DNA of 64,000 bases from Chondrilla cf. caribensis (taxonomy: Eukaryota > Porifera > Demospongiae > Chondrillida > Chondrillidae). The DNA is taken from positions 393,824 through 457,823 of the forward strand of contig OZ026563.1 of assembly GCA_964020155.1 (NCBI GenBank), written 5' to 3'. This document shows positions 1 through 41,425 of this stretch, piece after piece. The notes below the pieces were generated by a model. It was not told where the DNA came from and did not search any database. It was given only the letters and a program-made list of their open reading frames with translations. The translations under genes and the position numbers were made by a program. Every line of letters begins with the position of its first letter. Positions within the stretch are counted from its first letter, which is position 1.

Positions 1-41
1 ACAAGGAGAAACAAACTTGACTGAGCTGAGTCCTCCTGTCA

Positions 42-152
<111 letters not shown>

Positions 153-348
153 TTGAAGAATATCATAAGATACACATACTGAATGTCTAGAGGGTTTCAA
201 TCCCTGTAAGCCTTGTGTGGAGATATTGAAACACTTGAATAGTTTTAGGTAAAGAGAGCGACAACTCATGGGAATCAACAAATTAAAATTCTCCACTCTG
301 GATGGATAGTGAGCAACTTTCTCCCATGAACATCATCCAGCACTAGTT

Positions 349-410
349 TGTACACAGACCCATTCCTACTTCCATTTTGCAAAATGGAAGTAGGAATGGG
401 TCTGTGTACA
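349..410. repeat. Perfect 62-bp palindrome
   Basis: Two 31-nt arms (349-379 and 380-410) are exact reverse complements with no spacer, so the strand can fold into a hairpin. An imperfect second inverted repeat (about 420-463, arms of about 17 nt around gtcccc/gggga) follows directly. It could be the core of a foldback MITE; no transposase or clear target duplication is seen. Confidence 0.85.
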
Positions 411-736
411 GTCTTTACAAAATGGGACTTAGTCCCCATGAGAAGGGGATAAAGTCCCATTATGTGAGATTGGGGCAAAAATGGGTACAAGACCACTCTT
501 GTACAGTATATGTGCATACCTGCAAGCACTGTGGACTGCAGTACCGCACTGTATTGCACTTTGGACAGGAAGTAAACTGGTTGATCTGAAAAAACAGGAA
601 GTAACATTTCATGTGCTGAAATTTCATATGATCTAAGAAGACCAATGATAACTAACGTGCTGTTCATATGACAAACAAGGAGTATTCTGACACTCGTAAA
701 AGAGTGGAGTGGACACTGCAGTCAAGAGTAGCAATT

Positions 737-2004
737 TTACATTTCAGATTGATGTAAGTAGTACCTAAATCCAACAAGATCACCTTGTTCCTCTCTTTCC
801 CCATTGGGAGACAGCGTTGTTGTTGTCAGCTCCCAATTATCCTGAAACAGAAAGAACCAGTCAGTGTCAAACTTTGTACGTACATTGCTGTTTCCTCGCG
901 ATGGTCAAACCTGTTCTGATTTCAGAGGGGGTAGTCTCACCATGGCTTGCCAGTACAAAGTAAATGGCATCTTGCTTCTAATAGGTTGAAGATAGTAGGA
1001 TATTGCTGTTACTTGCACATAACAATGTATCCTTCAAGACAAATTTTGGCGGCATTGAAATAACTGATTGGAGGTGCATCAAACGAGTACCGCCATTTTT
1101 AGGCAGTTGCCTATAGTTACCCACACACAGACGCACACACCTACACACATCTACACAAGCATTCAAACCTTGGTGGTATTTTAGGGCAATTGCTGTCACT
1201 GCTGGGCAGTAGCTGGAGATTGCTGAGTCTGTTATCTACAGATATGATTATGATAAAAAGAAAAGGGAATCCCCCCAATACATGACATCACTACCGTGTA
1301 TTGTCCAAGCATAGATAGGTATTAAGGGTCTATGGTCCAAGTGAATGGTATGTACCTAAAGTAATTCCATTTTTATGGCACACTTGGAATCCAGGACTTA
1401 TTTTGGCTTTGTGCTCCTCCCTGTATGCAAGTGAGAACATACACTACATCATAACTTGACCACCGAATACACTAGGTACTTAAACAAATCTTGTTTCTGT
1501 CACTATTCGCAGGATGCAGATAAACACAACACAACAAACACACACACTCACCACACCAGATTCTGAAGGTAGCCTCCACTGGTCAAACTAACATCTGGAC
1601 TTCTTGTTACAGCATAACATCGTATCTCTTCCAGACCATTTCCTTCAGTCTCTATATGAAACTGCAACAACCAAACGCATACATCAGTGTTGTAGCATGT
1701 CTATATATGTGAATTTCGAAATCAGAGCAGATGAGAGAGAGTAATGGAATGAAGGTGAATTAGACATTTGAAATCATCTACATATGGAGCACCAAGGGTG
1801 ATTCAGGATCGTATGTTCTACGCGAGAAATAATCAGTAAATACACGCATCACATGAATTACTAACTCACGTCGAATTTGTATCTCACTGCTAATGAGATA
1901 TCTCTCTCGTCCACTAGGGAGAACTTGGTCTGTGAGTAAACCAAAAAGGAATACCACTCACCAGTGAAATTATCGCGGGTAGTGAAGGTCAAACAGTATC
2001 CCAT
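737..2004 (-). CDS. Small four-exon protein of unknown function
   Basis: I do not recognise the product. Exons in transcription order are 2004-1870, then one of 110 nt (about 1662-1553), then 974-941, then 841-737 with the TAA at 739-737. Frames join cleanly (phase 0, 2, 0), with gtgagt-type donors and pyrimidine-rich acceptors, giving about 127 aa. Exon 1 starts at an ATG (MGYCLTFTTRDNFTGEW). An in-frame TAG lies just upstream, although translation could continue back to an ag at 2034. Visible features are one NFT sequon, hydrophilic beta-like sequence, no transmembrane segment and no obvious signal peptide. The gene lies in the left part of the duplicated block, and the second copy lacks this interval. 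The exon structure is inferred from splice signals, not homology. Confidence 0.5.
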
Positions 2005-2116
2005 GCCAACCGAATAGTACACGCCGTCCTCACACTATGTTCAAACTACCTTTCCGTAGTTCTTCCCCAGGTACACCACTGCCACTTTGATGCTGTGGTT
2101 GTGTAGGTCCATTTTC

Positions 2117-2136
2117 AATCACGTGCATGTCACGTG
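2117..2136. promoter_or_regulatory. Paired CACGTG E-boxes
   Basis: Two CACGTG palindromes lie about 12 bp apart, roughly 110-130 bp upstream of the minus-strand gene's ATG. The duplicate at about 20130-20141 keeps one CACGTG. Location fits a proximal promoter element for a bHLH factor. The regulatory role is inference. Confidence 0.35.
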
Positions 2137-2278
2137 CTAAACATCCGCGATAAACCGACGCGCTTCGTTCGGTAATAGATTGATTCATGCTGGAGATGGA
2201 AATTAAAACGAAATAATCAAATAAAACAATTATTACCACACATAACGTATATTTAAGCAAATAAAAGTCAGAACTGTC

Positions 2279-2353
2279 ATTTGTATGGGTATTTTCCTTC
2301 GCAGCTCCAAGAATATTCTCGTAAAGAGCTTAATTCATGTCGAGATCGTTCTC
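2279..2353 (-). pseudogene. TRIAP1 exon 2 remnant
   Basis: This is a degenerate copy of the second exon of the intact TRIAP1-like gene (20300-20389). The shared core reads ENDLDMN, then stop, then ALYENILG. A CAA codon has become TAA, and near the end an indel shifts the frame and destroys the normal stop. The exon 1 equivalent is missing: sequence similarity jumps to the 5' flank of exon 1 at about 2485-2510. It is a relic of the segmental duplication and is not expected to make protein. Confidence 0.8.
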
Positions 2354-2599
2354 GTGTGAATTAGGACCAGACCTTGCCAGGGCAGTGCACCCATTGACTG
2401 TTTATTACATAACATGATATCTGAGTCTGAGGCTTTCTTTTGTGTCACATAAATTGTATTGTTCTTTAATTTGACTTCTCCTCCCAAGCGATTCTATAGT
2501 CTAGCTAGATAGACCAACCCTAATCCTGCCTGATAAGGATGACAATGCATAAACATGCAAACAAACGTCCATCTAGCATCTGCATTGCAACAGATACCG

Positions 2600-4200
2600 G
2601 TATTGTTAATTATGTCTCTTTATGTACAGACATCCCTCCCAATGAATATCATTAAAATATAATCATTTTACTAGTCATATACTTTAATAAGATGTGTGTG
2701 TATATATATACAGTACCATCACTGTACAAGGGTTCGCCAGTTGGCCATAAGAAATAAGAAAAGTCATTTCCTCACAGCTAGAGAGTGGTTCTGAAGAAGA
2801 GAATGTAAGTAAACACCCTTACCAATGTATGTACTGAAAACTTGAAGGCTTAACTCCTTGAAGGGGCTTATATAGAGCTTTGCACTTGTTATAAATCTAC
2901 TGTAGAGCACACTGTAAAGATGAGCATTAAGAGGACATATAATGTAGTTGTCATCTTGTTCTTTAAGCTGATCAACATACCAAAGAGATAACACCCACAG
3001 TCATTGCCATTCTTCTGCCTAGGTAGATGCTGTTATTACAGACAACAGTATGAGAGTGTTACTGGTACAGAAACAGGATAAGAACATACGTATGCAATGA
3101 CACCGTTCCTTTCTGGCCATTTCCTTGCAATTACTCTTTTGAGCAACCACTTTCTGTATTGTTGACCAATATATGTTCTAAATATTCCTAAAATTAAATT
3201 TGTGTACATTGTTATTGTCCCAATTGCGTTAAGGATCATATTACAAAGGATAATAAAAACATAAAATGATAAAGGAAGTAGCCTAAGGGATAACAAGCAG
3301 AAAAGTGAAGGAACAAGATAGGGATAAGGAGAATGAGAAGGCTGTTGAAGTGAGCAGTGCAGAATGAGAAGACTGTTGGAATATAACAATCCCTATGTCA
3401 ACAGCTGCAGACAGTATACTGTGTATTGCACAAGCAACCACTGCTGTGCGACGTGCTGCTCACTCGTCTAGGGTTAGCCATGCCCCATGCACATAACGCA
3501 CTTGTTCGTGTTACCCAGGAGAGCTTACTACCTCATTAGTTATCCCATCAGGGCCATGCAGGGGTTTTTCCAAACTTAAGGTTTTTAATATCCTCCTTAA
3601 TTTCATATGTCAGTGGTAATTTCTCATTATAAAGGTAATTCAGGGTAATTTTGAATACTGGGTAATTCTGAACACTTCAAATTCACTTGAATCAATACTT
3701 GAAGACTAGAGACCAAGAATTCGCAATGGTTTTTGAGATTCAAGATTTCGTTACATCTTCTTACCAGAATCGGATGTGCATGATCTGCGGATATTTGCTT
3801 TTCCGATACTTATAGCTTGGGACTTCAGTGTTGCATGGTATAGCAGTGTACTGATATATGCAGACATTGTCTTGATGCATCGTTCTGTTCAAAAATACTA
3901 TCATCCTTATCAGGTGATCCTGTAAGGAGTGGGGGAGGCTACACTAGTGATTCCATTGTGCTGACTTAGCAAAATATCATGAGTAACTGTGTATACTAGG
4001 ACACCTTAAAACAAAGTTAACTCCCATGACAATAAATTATATTCATATATATGACCTACGTACTTGCAGGGGTAAAAGTGTATACAAGAGTACAAGGGGG
4101 GAGTTCAATGATATTCATGGTAGCCGTTTCTTAGAATGCCTAACAATCCTAAGGAATCTATTTTCCATGACACATATTATATTAATAATATGTATTATTA
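2600..4200. other. Copy-1-specific intergenic DNA, no gene seen
   Basis: AT-rich DNA between two short stretches that match the copy 2 locus (about 2538-2590 and 4205-4311). In copy 2 the equivalent space is far shorter and otherwise unrelated. A 117-aa minus-strand frame (3036-3389) is hydrophobic and low in complexity and has no support. No transposase or long terminal repeat is visible. Confidence 0.5.
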
Positions 4201-4311
4201 TATAATGTATATATTGCTAACGCCTCTTTAAATTTAGGAAAATTTAGTTGCTGTAAGTTTCATCGAGGTTTCCGAGGTTTCTGTAGCTGCTACATACTAG
4301 ATATCAAGGTC

Positions 4312-19041
<14,730 letters not shown>

Positions 19042-19273
19042 ATTTTGGCTGATTGGGAGTTTCCAGTTGACTATGGTTACACCCACCCACCCAAATACAA
19101 CCATATAGTAATAATATGTTAGCTGATTGTCATTTTTTTCCTATAATATACTTGCTGGTTATTATGTCATACAGACCCTGTTTCTTGCTCAGTTACCAGT
19201 GTTTAGTAGTGTTGAGAAGTGTAATTACTAGTTAGTAGTGACTTGGATTGCTTATGAATATTGATTGTGAATT

Positions 19274-20078
19274 CATTGGTTGTTCATGGTAGCTGACTAC
19301 AATACAACATATTTGGTGGTATAAGCCAACTTACCCGAGCAGGTTGTCTTCCATACATTAATATACATCACGAACACACCTGCTTCTATATATCATATAG
19401 CATATTTGGTGACGTTAGGAGTCAGGAATTCTATCCCAAAGAAGAAACCATCATGGTATACATATCTGGAACAGATGTACAGTGAAACCTTGCTAATCCG
19501 ACTCCTCTATAATCCAACATTCTCTCTAATCCGACCATTATATGAGGTACAGTCACCATACATAAGTATGGTAAGAGGCACTCCATAATCCAACAACCTC
19601 CTAATCCAACATTATTCTCAGGTCCCAATGAGTGTTGGATTAGAGAGGTTTCACTGTACCTATTTATACAAGCTATACATTATCAAGGATGAGAGGACAG
19701 TAGTGGTGCTTCTGAGTGTTAAGGTGGGGCATGTGGCAAGCATTGGTTGTTCATGGTAGCTGACTATTATACAACATATTTGGTGGTATAAGCCAACATA
19801 CCCAAGCAGGTTGTATTCCATACATTAATATTCATTACGAACACACCTGCTTCTATATAGCATATAGCATATTTAGTGACATTAGGATTCAGGAATTTGA
19901 TCCCAAAAGAGAAGCCTTCAAGGTATCTATATGGATGTATCTGGAACAGATGTAGTATTCATACAAGCTATACAGTATTAAGGATGAGAAGAGAGTAGCA
20001 GTGCTTCTGAGTGTTTGGGTAGCAAGGTGAACAGGCATGTGGCAAGCATTGGTTGTTCATGGTAGCCCACTATTATAG
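19274..20078. repeat. Tandem repeat of about 300 bp, two units plus a partial third
   Basis: Unit 1 runs 19274-19740 (about 288 bp without its MITE), unit 2 runs 19741-20046, and a third starts at 20047 and breaks off after about 30 bp. All begin cattggttgttcatggtag. The array abuts the start of the second duplicated block. Confidence 0.85.
19480..19656. mobile_element. MITE with TA target duplication (pogo/Tigger-like)
   Basis: A 177-bp element begins cagtgaaacc and ends ggtttcactg, flanked by TA on both sides (19478-19479, 19657-19658). The related tandem unit at 19741-20046 lacks it, so an empty site is present in the same window. Terminal repeats built on CAGTG(A/G)AACCTC(T)CTAAT and TA duplication fit Tc1/mariner-superfamily MITEs. 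It has no coding capacity. Confidence 0.8.
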
Positions 20079-20299
20079 AACACAAGCAAACCTTGGTAGT
20101 GTTTTAGGGCAATTGCTGGCACTGCGTGCATGTCACGTGCTAAAACATCCGCGATAAACCGACGCGATTCGTACAACAATCAGGTAGGCGTTAGATTAAT
20201 TTATAATGTAGAGACATATTGAATCAAAAGGAATATTAATAACGACTAACCACGCACACAAATATCAATGTAATTTTAAACAAATAAAACTGAGAAATA

Positions 20300-20630
<331 letters not shown>

Positions 20631-20702
20631 CTAGCTAGTCCATGCAGCCTGCTTTCCTTTTTCGCCCCTCTGGGCTTTTAGGTGTCCAACCTTATGGTCC
20701 AA

Positions 20703-20751
20703 CCATAGATAATAGAACTACGTAACCGTTACGTAGTTCTATTATCTATGG
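20703..20751. repeat. Perfect 49-bp inverted repeat (24-nt arms)
   Basis: Arms 20703-20726 and 20728-20751 are exact reverse complements around a single C. Flanking copies of tatggtccaa on both sides suggest a foldback element or replication-slippage product. It lies between TRIAP1 and the kinase-Kelch gene, near both 5' ends. Confidence 0.85.
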
Positions 20752-21059
20752 TCCAACCATAGACTCTATGGTCCAACGACACAATCAGCGATGTGAAAAG
20801 GGACCAGACAATAGTACACGCGGGTGGTTATGCTCCAGCCGGCTGATTTAGTCACTGCCTTATTTGGTCACACAGTCACCTCCTGGATGTAGGATATTAA
20901 CATACCGTTACCGTTGCTATAAGGTTCTATGTTAGGTTCCATTATTAACCATAGACCATTAACTATGGTGCTATTAAACGATCTGTACTATAGCCTTTTA
21001 GTAAATTGATATGTAAGCTTCATAAGACCACAGATCTATGATAAGACGGAATAAGTTTG

Positions 21060-23835
21060 ATGATGGACAGTCTTCCTCGAGTTCCAGATAATCTTCGATT
21101 CGGAGAAGAAATCAGTAGAGGAGCTTATGGGGCAGTTTTTGCCGGTCTCTTAGGAGCTAAACCAGTCGCTATAAAGAAGATCCATCAACTTCTATTGGAC
21201 TATGCCAGTCAGACAAAAGAATCGTTGGAAGCAACGTTGTCTTCTTTCAGACGAGAATGTGAACTGATGGAAGCCGCCAGAGACCCTCATATTGTAAAAT
21301 TCCTCGGTGCGTTCAACGATGAACGTCTCGGTTATCTGTTAGTGATGGAGTTGATGGACCAGACGTTGGAGAAGTTCCTCCAAGAAAACAGAGGAAAGCT
21401 CTCGAGAAAGAAACAGCTCAAAATATGTCGCCAAATAGCTTCCGGACTGAAGTACCTGCATCATCACGACCCCCAGATTCTCCACCGCGATTTGACCCCC
21501 AGGAACATCCTCTTGAAAGGCAACACGATTAAGATCAGCGATCTAGGCCAGGCCAAGTTCAGACCTCCTGCCATGAGCTACCTCACAACTAAGGCCCCCG
21601 GATGTGTGCTGTACATGCCACCGGAGTGTCTGTGTGATGATCCTCACTACAACAACAAAGGTGACGTGTTCTCCCTGGGTGTGGTGATGTTGGAGGTAGC
21701 AACCCAAGAACCTCCTTCTTGTTCGATGTTTGGAATCGGTACTGTACCAGAAGTTGATCGCAGAGCAAAGGATCTCTCTAAAGTATCAGACGACCATCCT
21801 CTTAAAGCACTAATCAAAGCTTGTCTGAAGGATAACCGAAAGGAGAGGCCAACCATTGAAGAAGTACATTCAGAAATACTTGGATTACAACAGAAGTTTA
21901 TTTCTGTTGACATATCTGATGTATCTTCTGAGATCCAGCAAATTCCCAACTTGAAGTTCATGTTTGAAGTATTGAAGAAAGAACCTCAGGTTAGTATTGT
22001 GCATGTGTTTGGTCCATATGTTCCGGGACTCCTAGTCTAGCCGCTAGGACCTGTAATTCTCCCCACGATGGCCAGAAGATATAGGGTCTAGCAACTTTCA
22101 TACTTTTCACATCTCGCTTGACTTGATTGGTCAAGCGAGATGTGGAAAGTATGAATGGTCGATGCAGCTAAGAGACTACCAGGTGTCAATTCCCTCCGAT
22201 CGAGAATGGAATTTTCATTTCATAACATTCCTCCTCTCTGTCCTAAATAAGCCAGTTTCACCACAAACATAACGTATATAGTCTCTGGACAAACACAACA
22301 CATATTCATGAATTAGACCCTGCCATTCACTATACTGTACCATTTATACCAGAACCAAGTCCACTGGCGCCATCAATGATTATACACGCCTTGAGCAATT
22401 ATAGAATATTAATGAAATGAGGTGTGAAAAGTATAAAAGTTGCTATGCCCTATTTCTCCTCATCCACAGCTAGACTAGTATTCTCCTAGCTCTTTCCAAA
22501 CAAGTATATTATAATTTATTTACAAAGTAATTTAATTGACACTACCTTTTGACCACATGAAGTTGAACAACGGTTGCATGCATATCCTTTATTCATTATG
22601 TCAATAAACTAATTGATTTATTTAATATGTAATTATAAAATCATTTTACAAGTTTATGGTTGGCTTCTGTTCTTACTGTCGTCTTTGAATTATGGTGTTT
22701 GACTCTCTGAACGTTTGTTGCGTCTGCATTATCTTCTTTCCTGTTGCATGATATGAACCTGGAAATGACCCTATACTAATGCACCATAGATATGTGCGCA
22801 TACGTCATATGTACATATGCATACATACACCATGGTCATGTCAAGTGCGTGTTTATAATCAGTTCTCTCACTTGTCTTCTACTGGTATAGGAGTTCCGAA
22901 GTGATGTACTCTTGGAAGGTAAGAAGTTACAGTCTATCCAACTGCCTTCTCTTCCCATACCAACAAGACATGCTACAGCCGTAGTGATCGGAGGAAAGAT
23001 ATATGTTAGTGGGGGTGGGTGTCCGGATGTTAAGTGTGCTCGGTTGGTCCAGGTATACAACGCACTAACAGCCAAGTGGACCGAACTGCCACCTTCACCT
23101 ACCTACAACAGCGAATCAACATTAGTGAAAGGCCAGTTAACTCTCATTGGAGGATTCGATGCATCCACTGAAAAAAACACCAACTTGGCGATCACTTGGG
23201 ATGAAGAAAAGAAGGAGTGGTTTCCTAAAATACCTCCAATGCCTACAGAAAGATTTCGTTCGTGTATCATCCACTGTAACAACTTCATGCTAGTGGCTGG
23301 CGGGATCGCAAGTGACAACAAGACTCTCCTTGACACTATTGACGTCTACAATATGGACAGCTTCCAGTGGACTACCTCGAGCTCCTTTAAGCTACCACTA
23401 CCAATGTGGTACATGAGAGCCTCTATTAACAGCGGATATCTTTTTATCACCAGTGGTATGGACAGTGTAACGAAAGCCACTGGAGCAGCATACAAACTCT
23501 CCGTGGATGAGGTAGTCAAGGCTGTCAACAAGAAAGAAGAAGTTGAGTGGACCCAAGTGCATCACACTCCATACTGTGATTCAGGTTTAGTAGCAGGCAG
23601 TGACCACCCAATAGTTGTGGGTGGGTCTGAAAAATCACTCAAGTCAACATCTGATGTCTCCATTTACAATCCAATGACTAACAAGTGGTGTAATGTTGGA
23701 CAGTGTGTTAGGCCTCACTTGTTTTCTTGTGCTATTGCAGTTAGTTCATCATCTTTTGTTGTCATTGGTGGACGCACTGACTCTCTGGACCCTGTTAAAT
23801 CATTGATTAACAACATTGAACTGTTTTTTGTGTAA
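21060..23835 (+). CDS. Protein kinase-Kelch repeat fusion
   Basis: Two exons, 21060-21989 and 22891-23835, join in phase 0 (cag|gttagt donor, tatag acceptor), giving 624 aa. Residues 12-290 form a complete protein kinase domain, closest in style to the tyrosine-kinase-like group: glycine loop around S19RGAYGAV, ATP lysine K39 (VAIKK), catalytic loop HRDLTPRN (142-149) with D144 and N149, metal-binding D161 in DLG, and a PPE at 187-189. Catalytic residues are present, so activity is expected. From about residue 340 to the end are five or six Kelch-type blades (VIGGKIYVSGGG, VVGG, VVIGG with following W), probably a substrate-binding propeller. No signal peptide or membrane segment is seen, so it is probably cytosolic. 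Reading through the intron would end at a TAG at 22038; the matching phases and lack of stops favour the splice. The gene is absent from the other duplicated block. Substrates are unknown. Confidence 0.85.
22031..22483. mobile_element. MITE-like inverted-repeat element in the kinase-Kelch intron
   Basis: The outer ends match as imperfect inverted repeats (ctagtctagc ... gctagactag). An inner block reading atagggtctagcaac then catacttttcac at 22085-22112 recurs inverted at about 22430-22456. A second near-perfect hairpin (22097-22122 with 22130-22155) sits inside. No coding capacity. Target duplication is uncertain. Confidence 0.55.
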
Positions 23836-24445
23836 ACTGAAGTCAATTTATTTTGTCTGCGATTGTACTACTGATAACTGGCATTGCCTTTATATGAACT
23901 AATTATGACCAGGATTTATTTTGCAATTCATCTTGTAAGAATTACCAGCGTTAGGGTGAACATGTCTGATGAGAGTTTTCAAAGAAATTCAAATGCAGTA
24001 TACGTAGGTCTATCATTTTGCTCTTCAGTGGAGACATACAGCCCAGTGCACTTAATAATTACAGTATGTGAGTGATTTAGTTCAGCTGAGGGGTCCATGC
24101 TTCAGCTGACTGGGTATACTATTTGTGAAGCAGAGGAATAGGGTGTGAATATATGGTAGGCACAATGTGTGGGTGTGTGAGAGAGGAAGGGGTTTGGAGT
24201 GAATATTGTCCTCAGGATATTTTTAACTTGGAAAATGTTGTTCCCGCCCACTATATAGCCACTACACCAGACCAATTTAGCATGAGTCAAAGGAGCGACA
24301 AAAATGACAACGCATAAACACGCAAACAAACGCCCATCTGCATTGCAACAGGAGAGCACACCCCTTTGGTAACGCCTGCAGGAATTGATAGCTATCGAGG
24401 TTCAAGAAGACTCGCCCAGGTTTCTGTAGCAGTCGCACGCAAGAT
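23836..24445. other. Intergenic between kinase-Kelch and Crumbs paralog 2
   Basis: No gene seen. From about 24300 the sequence matches the region upstream of paralog 1 (2538-2590 and 4205-4311), so it includes the shared promoter-proximal part of the Crumbs genes. Confidence 0.6.
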
Positions 24446-40933
<16,488 letters not shown>

Positions 40934-41425
40934 AGACTGCTGTTAGACTATTTGAAGCCAAAACATGACTTTCTGTATCATTTTTTATAACATTATGACC
41001 AAAACTATAATACTGCACGTACACTAATGTTAATGCCAAGTCATGCCTTGCTCAACTATTGTGATGGACTTCATGTACGAGTGCTTTGTGATCATTGCAT
41101 GAGATCTTAACTGAACAAGTAATTGGAGTTAAACTTGAAACTCTGCTGAAAACTTGCTGGTCATCACAAGGCCTATAGCACACACAGGAGGGTGTGCATG
41201 CATCAGAAATTGAGTTCACCCCCATTGTAGTGCACATATAAAAGTATGTATACTCTTCCATACATTGAAATGGAAAGCACCTCCGAATGTAGCTGGGGTT
41301 AAAGGCCACTTACAGAGGAGGGAGTTTTTTCAAAGTCAGTTTACATCCCCAGCTCAGCCTGGCTGAAATATCAAGTTTTCCACACCTCTCCCATACAAGA
41401 TGGTGCTATGCATTTTTCTCCTATA
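40934..41425. other. 3' flank of Crumbs paralog 2
   Basis: Presumed 3' UTR and spacer. No canonical AATAAA is obvious before the satellite begins. No gene seen. Confidence 0.5.

Larger units (their letters stand above)
19042..20299. other. Spacer between the two duplicated blocks
   Basis: No gene is visible between the end of paralog 1 and TRIAP1. The stretch holds a tandem repeat of about 0.3 kb, a MITE, and the left edge of the second duplicated block (from about 20085). Confidence 0.6.

Noticed and set aside
3036..3389. 117-aa hydrophobic minus-strand frame
   Set aside because: No family match, no splice partners and low-complexity composition; its counterpart is absent from the duplicate.
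22028..22040. Kinase gene ending at the TAG at 22038, without Kelch domain
   Set aside because: A good donor (cag|gttagt) precedes it, the remaining codons run into a MITE-like repeat, and the downstream acceptor joins the long Kelch frame in phase. Kept only as a minor alternative.
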